From Acidihalobacter sp. (GTDB lineage: Bacteria; Pseudomonadota; Gammaproteobacteria; DSM-5130; Acidihalobacteraceae): a stretch of 43,640 bases of DNA. Location: NCBI GenBank assembly GCA_027013225.1, contig JALUXU010000052.1, forward strand, positions 1-43,640. The letters are read 5' to 3'. The translations under genes were made by a program, and so were the position numbers. Of this stretch, positions 27,855 through 36,638 are shown piece after piece. The notes below the pieces were generated by a model, which was not told where the DNA came from, made no database searches, and saw only the letters and a program-made list of their open reading frames with translations. Numbering within the stretch: position 1 is the first letter of the stretch; the number at the start of each line of letters is the position of its first letter.

Positions 27855-28799
27855 ATGAGTTTAGCCGCTGTATTTCCGGGTCAAGGGTCGCAGGCGATTG
27901 GCATGCTGGCCGGTTTGTCAGACCGTTTTTCGCTGGTACGTGAAACCTTCCAACAAGCTTCGGATGTCTTGGGGATTGATCTGTGGTCCCTGGCTCAACA
28001 TGGTCCACGGGAAGAGCTCGACCAAACTGCTTTAACCCAGCCGATCATGTTGACGGCTGGCGTGGCGGTTTGGCGAGCCTGGGACGAAGAGGGGGGGTGC
28101 GCACCCGTCATGTTGGCTGGCCACAGTCTGGGCGAATATACGGCTTTGGTGTGTGCCGGATCGATCGATTATGAAGAAGCCGTACGTTTGGTTGCCGAAC
28201 GCGGGCGCCTGATGCAACAGGCCGTGTCCTCAGGGGATGGATCCATGGCGGCGATTCTTGGCTTGTCGGATGAAAGGGTGGTGGAATTATGTAATGAGGC
28301 GGCTCAAGGCGAGGTGGTTGAGGCGGCCAACTACAACGCGCCGGGACAGGTTGTTGTGGCGGGTCATGTGGCGGCCGTCGAACGTTTGATGAATCTCGCT
28401 AGGGGGGCGGGCGCCAAGCGTGTTGTGCCCTTGCCCGTCAGTGTTCCTTCTCATTGCAGTTTGATGGCGCCCGCGGCCAAAGCCTTGCGCGAAGTTCTGG
28501 CGAAAGTCGAGATCAGGCCGCCTCGAATCCCAGTGATTCACAATTATGACGTCTTGCAACATGACGACCCCGAGGCGATTCGCGAGGCGCTCGTGCGTCA
28601 ACTCGATCACCCGGTGCGCTGGGTGGAGGTGGTCGAGACTCTTGCGGGTGAGGGGGTGACCAGGGTGTTCGAGTTCGGTCCCGGAAAGGTATTGAGCGGC
28701 CTGACAAAACGCATCGATCGCAGTCTCAAGGTGCTATGCATTGAGGACAGCAAGAGCCTCGATGCCGGATTGAACGTATGTGAGGAGTTCGGGGTATGA
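27855..28799 (+). CDS. fabD: Malonyl-CoA:ACP transacylase
   Basis: A 314-residue enzyme that moves the malonyl group from CoA to acyl-carrier protein for fatty-acid synthesis. Near the start is VFPGQGSQAIGM. The nucleophile is Ser91 in LAGHSLGEYTALV, and the catalytic His is in VPSHCSLM. It is the first gene of the plus-strand series. The fabH, plsX and rpmF genes that usually precede it are absent here, and infA lies divergently upstream. The 3' end overlaps fabG by ATGA. Confidence 0.97.
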   Translation: MSLAAVFPGQGSQAIGMLAGLSDRFSLVRETFQQASDVLGIDLWSLAQHGPREELDQTALTQPIMLTAGVAVWRAWDEEGGCAPVMLAGHSLGEYTALVCAGSIDYEEAVRLVAERGRLMQQAVSSGDGSMAAILGLSDERVVELCNEAAQGEVVEAANYNAPGQVVVAGHVAAVERLMNLARGAGAKRVVPLPVSVPSHCSLMAPAAKALREVLAKVEIRPPRIPVIHNYDVLQHDDPEAIREALVRQLDHPVRWVEVVETLAGEGVTRVFEFGPGKVLSGLTKRIDRSLKVLCIEDSKSLDAGLNVCEEFGV

Positions 28800-29539
28800 T
28801 GCTCAAGGGTGAAATTGCATTGGTTACCGGCGCATCGCGCGGCATCGGCAAAGCCATCGCTCTAGAGCTTGGCTGTCAGGGGGCGACTGTCATCGGGACG
28901 GCAACCTCCTCTGAAGGCGCCGAGATGATCAGCGAATATTTGGCCGAAGCAAAACTCTCGGGTAGCGGGAAAGTACTGCGTGTAGAAAGCCAATCCTCTA
29001 TTGACGCCTTGATATCGGCCATAACAGATGAGTACGGCGTCGTAAGCGTGCTGGTCAATAATGCCGGAATCACCCGCGATGGCTTGTTGATGAGTATGAA
29101 GGACCCAGACTGGCAAGGCGTTATTGATACCAATCTGGGATCGGTCTTCCGCCTCTGCCGCGCATGTATCCGCGGCATGATCAAGAGGCGGGGCGGACGC
29201 ATCATCAATATCTCATCAGTAGTGGGCGTTTCCGGTAATGCCGGACAATCGAATTACGCGGCATCTAAGGCTGGGATGATCGGTTTTTCAAAATCGCTTG
29301 CGCGCGAGGTGGGTAGCCGTGGAGTGACAGTCAATGTGGTAGCGCCGGGTTTCATCGACACGGATATGACTCGCGGCCTTAAAGAGGATCAACGCAAGGG
29401 GCTGCTCGAACAGATCGCATTGCGGCGTCTCGGAAATCCCGAAGAAATTGCTCATGCGGTCGCGTTCTTGGCTTCTGCGCGCGCCGCTTACATTACCGGA
29501 GCTACTTTGCATGTCAACGGCGGCATGTACATGGCCTGA
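28796..29539 (+). CDS. fabG: 3-oxoacyl-ACP reductase
   Basis: A 247-residue short-chain dehydrogenase that reduces 3-oxoacyl-ACP with NADPH. The cofactor loop GASRGIG is at 12-18 and NNAG near 88. The catalytic residues are Ser140/141, Tyr154 and Lys158 (INISSVVG, YAASKAG). The C-terminus ITGATLHVNGGMYM is typical of FabG. The start overlaps the fabD stop (ATGA), with GAGGAG upstream inside fabD. Confidence 0.97.
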   Translation: MMLKGEIALVTGASRGIGKAIALELGCQGATVIGTATSSEGAEMISEYLAEAKLSGSGKVLRVESQSSIDALISAITDEYGVVSVLVNNAGITRDGLLMSMKDPDWQGVIDTNLGSVFRLCRACIRGMIKRRGGRIINISSVVGVSGNAGQSNYAASKAGMIGFSKSLAREVGSRGVTVNVVAPGFIDTDMTRGLKEDQRKGLLEQIALRRLGNPEEIAHAVAFLASARAAYITGATLHVNGGMYMA

Positions 29540-29653
29540 GTCCACTTTGCCTGATCCTGGTTTCATGTTTCTTATTTCGGTCCGATTAGAAGAGCGAATC
29601 CCCAGAAAATATCATTTCTCTCATGAAGAGAAGCTGATTTCCCGGGAAATGGT

Positions 29654-29682
29654 GGTTTCAGACCTGCTATGGGTATTATAAT
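29654..29682 (+). promoter_or_regulatory. Possible acpP promoter
   Basis: TATAAT at 29677-29682 is a perfect -10 box. The -35 region (TGGTTT/TTTCAG around 29654-29661) is weak. It would give acpP its own strong transcript with a leader of roughly 95 nt, as expected for a highly expressed gene within the fab cluster. Confidence 0.45.
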
Positions 29683-29706
29683 CAGCCGCTTTCTGGTCAT
29701 GGTGTG

Positions 29707-29764
29707 GCGCTGCGGCTACTCTTTACATTAAAATCCGCGGCGCAGCTATCCGCTGCCTTTTTTT
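29707..29764 (+). promoter_or_regulatory. Attenuator-like leader of acpP
   Basis: A terminator-like hairpin GCAGC-TATCC-GCTGC (29742-29756) is followed by seven T (29758-29764), 19 bp before the acpP ATG. Upstream, GCGCTGCGG (29707-29715) can pair with CCGCGGCGC (29735-29743) in a 9-bp stem with one G-U pair. That stem would use bases of the terminator's left arm, so the two folds compete. It may simply end fabG read-through. Confidence 0.35.
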
Positions 29765-29783
29765 AACAAAGGGAATACGAGCA

Positions 29784-30020
29784 ATGAGCAACGTTGAAGA
29801 ACGTGTCAAGAAAATTGTTGTGGAACAGTTGGGTGCGAAGGAAGAAGACGTCAAGAATGAATCTTCTTTTGTTGATGACCTGGGTGCTGACTCGCTGGAT
29901 ACCGTCGAGCTGGTAATGGCGCTTGAAGAGGAATTCGAATGCGAAATTCCCGATGAAGAAGCTGAAAAAATCACCACTGTCCAGCAGGCCATCGATTACA
30001 TAAACGAACATCTCAAGTAA
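29784..30020 (+). CDS. acpP: Acyl-carrier protein
   Basis: A 78-residue acidic four-helix protein that carries growing acyl chains. Phosphopantetheine is attached at Ser37 in [19 protein letters not shown]. The spacing of acidic residues and the C-terminal [15 protein letters not shown] match bacterial AcpP. A ribosome site (AAAGGGA) precedes ATG. It is flanked by structured RNA on both sides, suggesting separate control of its message. Confidence 0.98.
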   Translation: MSNVEERVKKIVVEQLGAKEEDVKNESSFVDDLGADSLDTVELVMALEEEFECEIPDEEAEKITTVQQAIDYINEHLK

Positions 30021-30035
30021 TCCACGCATGCCTGT

Positions 30036-30070
30036 GCGCGTCCGCTTGTCTTGACGGCATGCGGACGCGC
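30036..30070 (+). other. Strong hairpin between acpP and fabF
   Basis: GCGCGTCCGC (30036-30045) and GCGGACGCGC (30061-30070) form a perfect 10-bp GC-rich stem with a 15-base loop, 15 bp after the acpP stop. No T-run follows, so it is more likely to stabilise the abundant acpP message or partly stop transcription than to end it fully. Next to fabF, CCTCCTGCGGGAGG can also fold. Confidence 0.5.
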
Positions 30071-30111
30071 GGGATCAAACCTCCTGCGGGAGGTACTGAG
30101 AGGAATTCATA

Positions 30112-31350
30112 TTGTCCAAGCGGCGTGTCGTCGTAACTGGTCTTGGTATCGTTTCCCCGGTCGGATCTACGATCCAAAAGGCATGGGAAAACATTCTGGC
30201 AGGACGCAGTGGTATTACGGCCATCGAACATTTCGATGCGTCGGAATCGCCTGTGCGCATCTCTGCGGCAGTGAAGGATTTCGATGCCAAGGAATACATC
30301 CCCCCCAAGGACCAGAAAAAAATGGACATTTTTGTCCAGTACGGAATCGGAGCTTCCAAGCAGGCCATCCACGATGCCGGCCTGGATGAATTCGATTTCG
30401 ACCCAGAGCGGGTCGGCGTATCCATTGGTTCGGGGATAGGCGGGCTGCCGGGAATCGAAAAAGGCCATTTGGCCATGCTCAAGGGCGGTGCGCGCAAGGT
30501 TTCGCCTTTTTTCATTCCTGCCAGCATTATCAATATGGTATCCGGGAATGTGTCCATCATGTATGGTTTTCGCGGTCCCAATACCGCCGTGGTTACTGCC
30601 TGCACGACCGGAACCCATAATATCGGCGCAGCCGCCCGCATGATCGCCTACGGCGATGCCGATGTCATGATCGCCGGCGGCGCGGAAATGGCGAGCACCC
30701 CTCTGTGCGTGGCGGGTTTCGCTGCGGCGCGTGCGCTTTCCACGCGTAACGATGATCCGGCAACTGCAAGCCGCCCATGGGACAGGGATCGTGATGGTTT
30801 TGTGCTTGGTGATGGCGCTGGCGTGCTGGTACTCGAGGAATACGAGCATGCAAGGGCCCGCGGCGCGAATATCTATTGCGAACTGGCCGGATTCGGGTTG
30901 AATGCTGACGCCTATCACATGACTCAGCCATCCGGGGGCGGGGAAGGTGCGGCGCGTTGCATGCAACGCGCTTTGCAGGACGCCGGGCTCGATGCGCATC
31001 AGGTCGACTACATCAACGCTCATGGCACTTCCACGCCTGCCGGCGACAAAGCTGAGACCGAAGCGGTGAAGCTGGCGTTTGGTGAGCATGCCTACCAGCT
31101 GGCAATGAGTTCCACCAAATCGATGACAGGGCATTTGCTCGGTGCCGCAGGTGGCGTGGAAGCGGTGTTCTGCGTGCTTGCTTTGCGCGACCAGGTGATC
31201 CCCCCAACTATCAATCTCGAAGTTCCCGATCCCGATTGTGATCTGGATTATGTGCCCAATGGGGCCAGAGAGTCCCGTTTGGAAAACGTGATATCCAATT
31301 CCTTCGGTTTCGGAGGCACTAACGGCACCTTGGTATTCAGGAAGCTTTGA
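30112..31350 (+). CDS. fabF: 3-oxoacyl-ACP synthase II
   Basis: A 412-residue condensing enzyme that elongates acyl-ACP with malonyl-ACP. The catalytic triad is complete: Cys164 ([12 protein letters not shown]), His304 ([11 protein letters not shown]) and His341 ([13 protein letters not shown]), with Lys336. The start is TTG 30112, supported by AGGA 7 nt upstream; relatives begin [10 protein letters not shown]. It ends 7 bp before pabB. Confidence 0.97.
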   Translation: MSKRRVVVTGLGIVSPVGSTIQKAWENILAGRSGITAIEHFDASESPVRISAAVKDFDAKEYIPPKDQKKMDIFVQYGIGASKQAIHDAGLDEFDFDPERVGVSIGSGIGGLPGIEKGHLAMLKGGARKVSPFFIPASIINMVSGNVSIMYGFRGPNTAVVTACTTGTHNIGAAARMIAYGDADVMIAGGAEMASTPLCVAGFAAARALSTRNDDPATASRPWDRDRDGFVLGDGAGVLVLEEYEHARARGANIYCELAGFGLNADAYHMTQPSGGGEGAARCMQRALQDAGLDAHQVDYINAHGTSTPAGDKAETEAVKLAFGEHAYQLAMSSTKSMTGHLLGAAGGVEAVFCVLALRDQVIPPTINLEVPDPDCDLDYVPNGARESRLENVISNSFGFGGTNGTLVFRKL

Positions 31351-31357
31351 CGCCTGC

Positions 31358-32704
31358 GTGTCGAATGCAAAACCGTATCACCAGCTCCAATTGCCCGGCG
31401 GATGGGATCTGCTGGAGCTGCACCGGCATGCCCCCGACCGTTATCCTCACCTCCTCGAAAGCTCATCCAAAGGAAAAAATCAGGGACGTTACGATCTGCT
31501 GTTTGCCTTTCCGGAAGAGCGTATAAGCGCTGAACCATCCCAGTTTCTTTCCCGGCTGGATTCCGAGTATGGCACATCCTTCGATGTCTCCAGCGAAGAA
31601 GGTCCGCCTTTTCAGGGGGGGTGGTTTCTCTACCTCGGATATGAGCTGGCTCACGCTATAGAGCCTGTTCTTGGTGAGCCGATTCCCCATCCCTGGGGAT
31701 GGGAAACGGCTTGGGCGCAATATTTTCCGGCCGCTATAATCCATGATCATGTATTGAGTCGGCGGTATGTGGTGAGCATGGCCGGTCGAAAAGATCTGCT
31801 GGAATTGATTTTCGCAGATGTAATGGATGCAGTGGATGCGGTGGGGAGAAAGGCAAGAGCGAGGGACATTCCTTCTCTCGAGGTTGTCTCCCTGCAAGCA
31901 CCGGCTGATGATGCGTATTTGGAGGCAGTGGCTCGCATTCTGAGTTTCATTTGTGAGGGGGATGTCTTTCAGGTCAATCTATCACACGCTTGGAACGGTG
32001 AATTGGGCGCTGGCGTTTCGGCGGCTGATTTGTATGCGGCGTTGAGGCGTGCTAATCCAGCACCCTTCTCGGGTCTGGCTACCTGGGGGCGCAGCGCCGT
32101 GGTCAGTTCTTCACCCGAACGCTTGGTGGAAGCCGATCAAGGCTGGGCAGCGATGCGTCCCATTGCAGGCACGCATCCGCGCGCGACTGATCCCGCGCAG
32201 GACAGAAAACTGCGCGAGCGTTTGATGGCGCATCCCAAGGAGCAGGCCGAACACATCATGCTTGTCGACCTGATCCGAAACGATCTCGGCCGCATCGCCA
32301 GGTTGGGCACGGTGGAGGTGGATGAATTGATGGTGTGCGAAACCTATCGTCATGTGCATCATATCGTCTCCAACGTGCGTGCCCGGCTGCAAGAGAGCAT
32401 GACGCCTGGGCAGGTGATTCGTGCAGTTTTTCCAGGCGGGACCATCACGGGATGCCCCAAAGTGCGCTGCATGGAGATTCTCAATCAGCTTGAAACCACG
32501 GCACGAGGGGCTTATACCGGCTCCATGGGCTATCTTTCCAGGCATGGCCGGATGGATTTGAACATTTTGATCCGCAGCTTCGAAGTGCAAGGACGTAATT
32601 TTCGTTTCCGCACTGGGGCGGGCATTGTCGCGGATTCGCGTCCCGGATTAGAGCTTCAGGAGACCCACCAAAAGGCCAAGGGCTTGTTGAGGGCGCTGGG
32701 TTGA
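31358..32704 (+). CDS. pabB: Aminodeoxychorismate synthase component I
   Basis: A 448-residue chorismate-using enzyme that makes 4-amino-4-deoxychorismate for folate. Seen are the N-terminal WDLLELHRHAPDRYPHLLES, GDVFQVNLSHAWNG, SSPERLVE, HIMLVDLIRNDLGRIA and PGGTITGCPKVRCMEIL. The active-site motif is PIAGT (268-272): E. coli PabB has PIKGT, whose Lys forms a covalent intermediate, while Ala is typical of anthranilate synthase. Length and the overlapping pabC support PabB rather than TrpE. The start is GTG 31358. The amidotransferase partner pabA is not in the window. Confidence 0.92.
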   Translation: MSNAKPYHQLQLPGGWDLLELHRHAPDRYPHLLESSSKGKNQGRYDLLFAFPEERISAEPSQFLSRLDSEYGTSFDVSSEEGPPFQGGWFLYLGYELAHAIEPVLGEPIPHPWGWETAWAQYFPAAIIHDHVLSRRYVVSMAGRKDLLELIFADVMDAVDAVGRKARARDIPSLEVVSLQAPADDAYLEAVARILSFICEGDVFQVNLSHAWNGELGAGVSAADLYAALRRANPAPFSGLATWGRSAVVSSSPERLVEADQGWAAMRPIAGTHPRATDPAQDRKLRERLMAHPKEQAEHIMLVDLIRNDLGRIARLGTVEVDELMVCETYRHVHHIVSNVRARLQESMTPGQVIRAVFPGGTITGCPKVRCMEILNQLETTARGAYTGSMGYLSRHGRMDLNILIRSFEVQGRNFRFRTGAGIVADSRPGLELQETHQKAKGLLRALG

Positions 32705-33510
32705 CCGCCATCTGGGTGGATGGGAGGCCGGATGACGGCTTGCCTGCCGATGACCGTGGACTTGCATTTGGTCATGGCGTATTCGAAACCATGCCTGTCA
32801 TCTTTGCCGCTATACCCCATTGGGAAAAGCATTGGAGGCGCCTATGGAAAGGATGCAGACGCCTTGGTATTGCGCCCCCCGAAGAACGTCTGCTCAGGGA
32901 TGAATTGAAGCTCGCAGTGGAAGGTCAAGAGCGGGCGGTTCTAAAACTGATCGTCACCGCTGGAAGCAGCCATTCAGGGTACAGCTTACCGCTCGAGACC
33001 ATACCACGGCGCATCGTGATCCGGCGACCCTGGCCGATACGGGAGATACCTCCGGATGGTATTCGCTTGCGATGGTGTGATACGCGTTTACCTATAGATC
33101 CAATGTTGGCGGGCATCAAACATCTCAACCGCCTGCATTCGGTGATGGCGAGAGCCGAATGGGGGGATGAAGTCGATGAAGGATTGATGCTGGATCAGGA
33201 GGGATTCGTCGTCGAAGGGACGATGAGCAATGTATTCTGGATCGAAGGCGCTACACTGGTGACGCCGGATTTGAGATATTGTGGGGTAGCGGGAGTCATG
33301 CGGGAACGCATTTTTGAGTGGGCAGGTTCTCATCGAGTCGAAGTATGTCAGACGCGTTCCAAACCCGCTCGTTTGCTTGCTGCCGATGGTGTATTCGTAT
33401 GCAACAGCCTGATTGGTATCTGGCCAGTGGAACGCATCGGAACCCAGCGTTTCGCACATGCGGGGCTGACGAAACGCCTTCTGGATGCGATGGCGGAGGG
33501 TAAGTGTTGA
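32701..33510 (+). CDS. pabC: Aminodeoxychorismate lyase
   Basis: A 269-residue PLP enzyme of fold type IV that splits aminodeoxychorismate into p-aminobenzoate and pyruvate. The family pattern is clear: DDRGLAFGHGVFETM, the PLP lysine in GIKHLNRLHSVMARAEW, DEGLMLDQEGFVVEGTMSNV and VCNSLIGIWPV. The start is TTG 32701, overlapping the pabB stop as TTGA, so the two enzymes are made together. It is followed by mltG, as in E. coli. Confidence 0.96.
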   Translation: MTAIWVDGRPDDGLPADDRGLAFGHGVFETMPVIFAAIPHWEKHWRRLWKGCRRLGIAPPEERLLRDELKLAVEGQERAVLKLIVTAGSSHSGYSLPLETIPRRIVIRRPWPIREIPPDGIRLRWCDTRLPIDPMLAGIKHLNRLHSVMARAEWGDEVDEGLMLDQEGFVVEGTMSNVFWIEGATLVTPDLRYCGVAGVMRERIFEWAGSHRVEVCQTRSKPARLLAADGVFVCNSLIGIWPVERIGTQRFAHAGLTKRLLDAMAEGKC

Positions 33511-34529
33511 AAAAACGCGCGCTTTTTGTGCTTGGCGGAATCGCGGTTTTTGCAGTAATCTCAAGCATCGTGTATGTCTGGCAAGTTTTGGTGACCCCCT
33601 TGCCTGTTGATTCCAAAGGCCAGCTGATTACCGTGCAAGCCGGGATCTCGGCGAGATCGCTCGCAAATCAGTTGGCGCAGGACAAAATTCTTGCTCATCC
33701 TCGAATCTGGTTGCTCTATGCGCGCTTGAGCGGGGACGCCGAACGGATCAAGCAGGGTCAATACCGGTTGAAGAAAGGAATGACGCCTGTCGGGCTTTTA
33801 GATTTATTGGTGTCCGGACGGGTAACGCAGTATCCAGTGACGTTGATTCCTGGATGGACTTTTCGTCAGGTCATGCAGGCGCTCAATGCAAATCCTCATC
33901 TTTCCCATACGCTGCCGCCATCGGAATATGCCGGTTTGATTCATCGTCTGGGTGGGCCGGCCGGCATGTCCCCTCAAGGATGGTTTTATCCGAACACCTA
34001 TTACGTTACTGAGGGTACAAGCGATACGAGCGTATTGCGACGCGCCTATGCAGCCATGAAACATTATCTTGATCGTCAATGGGCTGAGCGCGCCCCGGAT
34101 CTGCCATTGAAGACACCGTACCAGGCGTTGATCCTGGCTTCCATCGTTGACCGAGAAACATCGGTGCCCAAGGAAAGGCCGTTGATTGCTGGCGTATTCA
34201 TCAACCGTCTGCGCAAGGGCATGCCTTTACAGAGTGATCCCACGGTCATCTTCGCTTTGGGCGCAAGTTATAAGGGAAACATCACGTTTAAGGATTTGCG
34301 TAATCCTTCACCCTACAATACCTATACGCACCGCGGTCTTCCTCCGACGCCCATCGCATTGCCGAATCCGGCGGATATCCATGCGGTTTTGCATCCAGCA
34401 AAAACCCCGTATCTCTATTTCGTGGCAACGGGGAATGGTACGCATGTGTTTTCAATTACTTACGCTGAACAAAAGCGTGCGGTTGCCAAATATCAGCTTG
34501 GCGGCAAGCAGAGACAGCAGGAGGGATAA
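33504..34529 (+). CDS. mltG: Endolytic murein transglycosylase
   Basis: A 341-residue inner-membrane enzyme that cuts nascent glycan strands and sets their length. One N-terminal helix (ALFVLGGIAVFAVISSIVYV) anchors it, followed by a LysM-like region (KGQLITVQAGISARSLANQL) and the YceG catalytic domain. The catalytic Glu is Glu218 in LASIVDRETS; TDPTVI-like SDPTVIFALG and PYNTYTHRGLPPTPIA follow. The start may be GTG 33504 or TTG 33507. TTG has better spacing (6 nt) from GGAGGG and gives a TTGA overlap with pabC, repeating the pabB-pabC arrangement. Confidence 0.96.
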   Translation: MLKKRALFVLGGIAVFAVISSIVYVWQVLVTPLPVDSKGQLITVQAGISARSLANQLAQDKILAHPRIWLLYARLSGDAERIKQGQYRLKKGMTPVGLLDLLVSGRVTQYPVTLIPGWTFRQVMQALNANPHLSHTLPPSEYAGLIHRLGGPAGMSPQGWFYPNTYYVTEGTSDTSVLRRAYAAMKHYLDRQWAERAPDLPLKTPYQALILASIVDRETSVPKERPLIAGVFINRLRKGMPLQSDPTVIFALGASYKGNITFKDLRNPSPYNTYTHRGLPPTPIALPNPADIHAVLHPAKTPYLYFVATGNGTHVFSITYAEQKRAVAKYQLGGKQRQQEG

Positions 34530-34531
34530 GC

Positions 34532-35173
34532 ATGCGGGGTGCATTCATAACCTTCGAGGGAGTCGAGGGCGTCGGCAAGTCGACTTTGATCGAATTTGCC
34601 GCCGCCCATCTTGAATCGACTGGACGAATCGTGTTGCGAACCCGCGAACCCGGTGGAACGCCCCTTGCCGAAGCGATTCGTTCGTTATTGATCGGGGAAT
34701 GTCGAGAGGGAATGCATGCCGACACAGAGCTGCTGCTCATGTTCGCTGCCCGCAATCAGCATTTGGAAACAAGGATTCGTCCTGCCTTGGATGAAAATCG
34801 CTGGGTTCTCAGCGATCGTTTCAACGACGCAAGCTATGCGTATCAAGGAGGAGGGCGCGGAATCGACATGGAGCGCATCCGTTTTCTCGAGTGCTTTGTT
34901 CAGCGTGGCTTGCAACCCGATCTGACCTTTTTGCTCGACGCGCCGCTTGAAATCGGCATGCGACGTGCCGCTATGCGTCAGCGAAAGGCGGATCGTTTCG
35001 AAAGTGAAGCCATGTTTTTTTTCGAGCGAGTGCGAAACGTTTATCTAGAGCGCGCATCGCTTGAGCCGCAACGATTCCGCCTCATCGACGCATCGCAATC
35101 GCTGGAAGCGGTGCAGGCAGAAGTGCGCAAGAAACTGGATGAATTCATCGCTTACTGGGAAGAACTAAAATGA
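34532..35173 (+). CDS. tmk: Thymidylate kinase
   Basis: A 213-residue enzyme converting dTMP to dTDP. The P-loop is EGVEGVGKST (about 9-18), then REPGGTPLAE, the DR motif in VLSDRFNDASYAYQGGGRG, FLLDAPLEIGMRRA and a lid region with RQRKADRFE. AGGAGGG precedes ATG. It overlaps holB by ATGA, and the mltG-tmk-holB order is widely conserved. Confidence 0.97.
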   Translation: MRGAFITFEGVEGVGKSTLIEFAAAHLESTGRIVLRTREPGGTPLAEAIRSLLIGECREGMHADTELLLMFAARNQHLETRIRPALDENRWVLSDRFNDASYAYQGGGRGIDMERIRFLECFVQRGLQPDLTFLLDAPLEIGMRRAAMRQRKADRFESEAMFFFERVRNVYLERASLEPQRFRLIDASQSLEAVQAEVRKKLDEFIAYWEELK

Positions 35174-36150
35174 GCGCAATGCCCTATCCGTGGCAGGATA
35201 GCCTATGGAGGCGAGTTCTCAGGCAGTGGCGAGAGGATCGCTTGCCTCACGCGCTTTTGCTTGCGGGGCCTTCAGGCTTGGGGAAACGCCATTTTGCCGA
35301 GGCCATGGCGAAGTCATTGTTGTGTGAAAAAACAGCAGATGACGGACTGGCATGCGGTATTTGTCATTCCTGCCGGTTGTTCGAGTCAGGTGCTCATCCG
35401 GACTATAGCGATCTCGGGCCGGAAGCCCCAGGAAAGGCGATACGCATCGACGAGGTTCGGCGGTTGATAGAGTTCATCGGACTCACTCGCGGCTTGGGAA
35501 AATATAAAATCGGATTGATCGAATCTGCAGAGGCGCTCAATGCCGCCGCCGCCAACGCCTTGTTGAAAACGCTCGAGGAGCCTCCGGAAGGGGCTCTCTT
35601 GCTGCTGGTGTCGAATCGCCCTGGAACCCTGCCGGCGACTGTGCGCAGTCGATGTCAGGCTTTGCCGTTCAGCCGGCCTGCTGCGGAGAAGTCACAAAGC
35701 TGGCTGGAGGGTGAGCTCGAGCCTGCACAAAAACCATTGGCTGCTTTGCTTCTCTCCAGGGCGGGTGGGGCGCCTTTGGCGGCCTTGGAGCTTGGCGATG
35801 CACAACGAATCGGTCGCGAAGAGGCGTGGTTGGACGAACTCTCGCGGGCGCATTTCGATGCCGGTGAGCTTGCAGACCGCATGATGGGAACCGATCCGGC
35901 TCAGGCCTTGGATGTATATGTGGCTTTGCTGCGGGATCTTGTTCGGTGCGTGCTGGGTGCGCCTTTGCGCGAGATTCCTTCCAGGACAAGGGAGTTGCAG
36001 GCATTGAGTGGCGGAGTACACTTGCAAGTCGTGTTCGCTTGCCTGGATCAGGCAGAGCGTTTGCGCACTCAACTCAGCAAAGGGTTAAACATGGCCTTGC
36101 AGATGGAGGAGTTGCTGCGCCGCTATCAGGCGGCGGTCGCATCGGCATGA
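35170..36150 (+). CDS. holB: DNA polymerase III delta' subunit
   Basis: A 326-residue clamp-loader subunit. The P-loop-like segment is AGPSGLGKRH (32-41). A zinc module follows with cysteines 52, 62, 65 and 68 (CGICHSC). NALLKTLEEPPEGALLLLVS and RSRCQALPF, in the sensor region, are typical of HolB. The C-terminal domain (about 205-326) forms the clamp-loader collar. Its start overlaps the tmk stop. Confidence 0.95.
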   Translation: MSAMPYPWQDSLWRRVLRQWREDRLPHALLLAGPSGLGKRHFAEAMAKSLLCEKTADDGLACGICHSCRLFESGAHPDYSDLGPEAPGKAIRIDEVRRLIEFIGLTRGLGKYKIGLIESAEALNAAAANALLKTLEEPPEGALLLLVSNRPGTLPATVRSRCQALPFSRPAAEKSQSWLEGELEPAQKPLAALLLSRAGGAPLAALELGDAQRIGREEAWLDELSRAHFDAGELADRMMGTDPAQALDVYVALLRDLVRCVLGAPLREIPSRTRELQALSGGVHLQVVFACLDQAERLRTQLSKGLNMALQMEELLRRYQAAVASA

Positions 36151-36239
36151 TAGGCGGGTGTGAGTGTTCCATTTTAATGACCCCATGCTTTCACGGGTGA
36201 CGACGAACGAATTTTTCATTTCTCATCGAGGGAGGTTAC

Positions 36240-36581
36240 ATGTCTATCGGTCACGGCATTTTGCAGGCAGTAATAAGCGATCAAAACGCGCTTTACCAGG
36301 CCTACATGAATTTCATCGAGGGCGGCGGGCTATTCGTTCCGACCCAGCGAGAATACAAATTGGGCGATGAGGTGTTCATGTTGCTCACTTTGCCCGATGA
36401 GAGCGACAAAATTCCCGTTGCAGGGAAAATCGTATGGATCACACCCAAGGGGGGGCAGGGTGGGCGTCAACCTGGTATTGGCGTGCAATTCAGTGAACGG
36501 GACAACGGCAAAATTCGCGCTCGCATTGAAAACGCTTTGGGGGGGCTGCTCAAGTCTGATAAGCCGACGCATACCTTGTAA
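36240..36581 (+). CDS. pilZ: PilZ-domain protein
   Basis: A 113-residue protein of the type IV pilus PilZ group: YMNFIEGGGLFVPTQREYKL, DEVFMLLTLPDE, VAGKIVWITPKG and PGIGVQFSE. The canonical c-di-GMP binding RxxxR and DxSxxG motifs are not visible, as in Pseudomonas PilZ itself, which does not bind the nucleotide. Position after holB matches pseudomonads. GGGAGG lies before ATG. A terminator-like hairpin follows. Confidence 0.9.
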   Translation: MSIGHGILQAVISDQNALYQAYMNFIEGGGLFVPTQREYKLGDEVFMLLTLPDESDKIPVAGKIVWITPKGGQGGRQPGIGVQFSERDNGKIRARIENALGGLLKSDKPTHTL

Positions 36582-36590
36582 CGTAGTGCT

Positions 36591-36616
36591 GCACACTTGG
36601 AGTGTGCCAGGTTTTT
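36591..36616. terminator. Terminator between pilZ and the convergent permease gene
   Basis: GCACACT (36591-36597) and AGTGTGC (36601-36607) form a 7-bp stem with a 3-base loop, followed four bases later by TTTTT (36612-36616). A second small stem AGGTT/AACCT lies just beyond. It probably ends the long plus-strand operon and may also serve the minus-strand genes. Confidence 0.5.
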
Positions 36617-36638
36617 GAACCTGCTGCCATGAGGGGCT

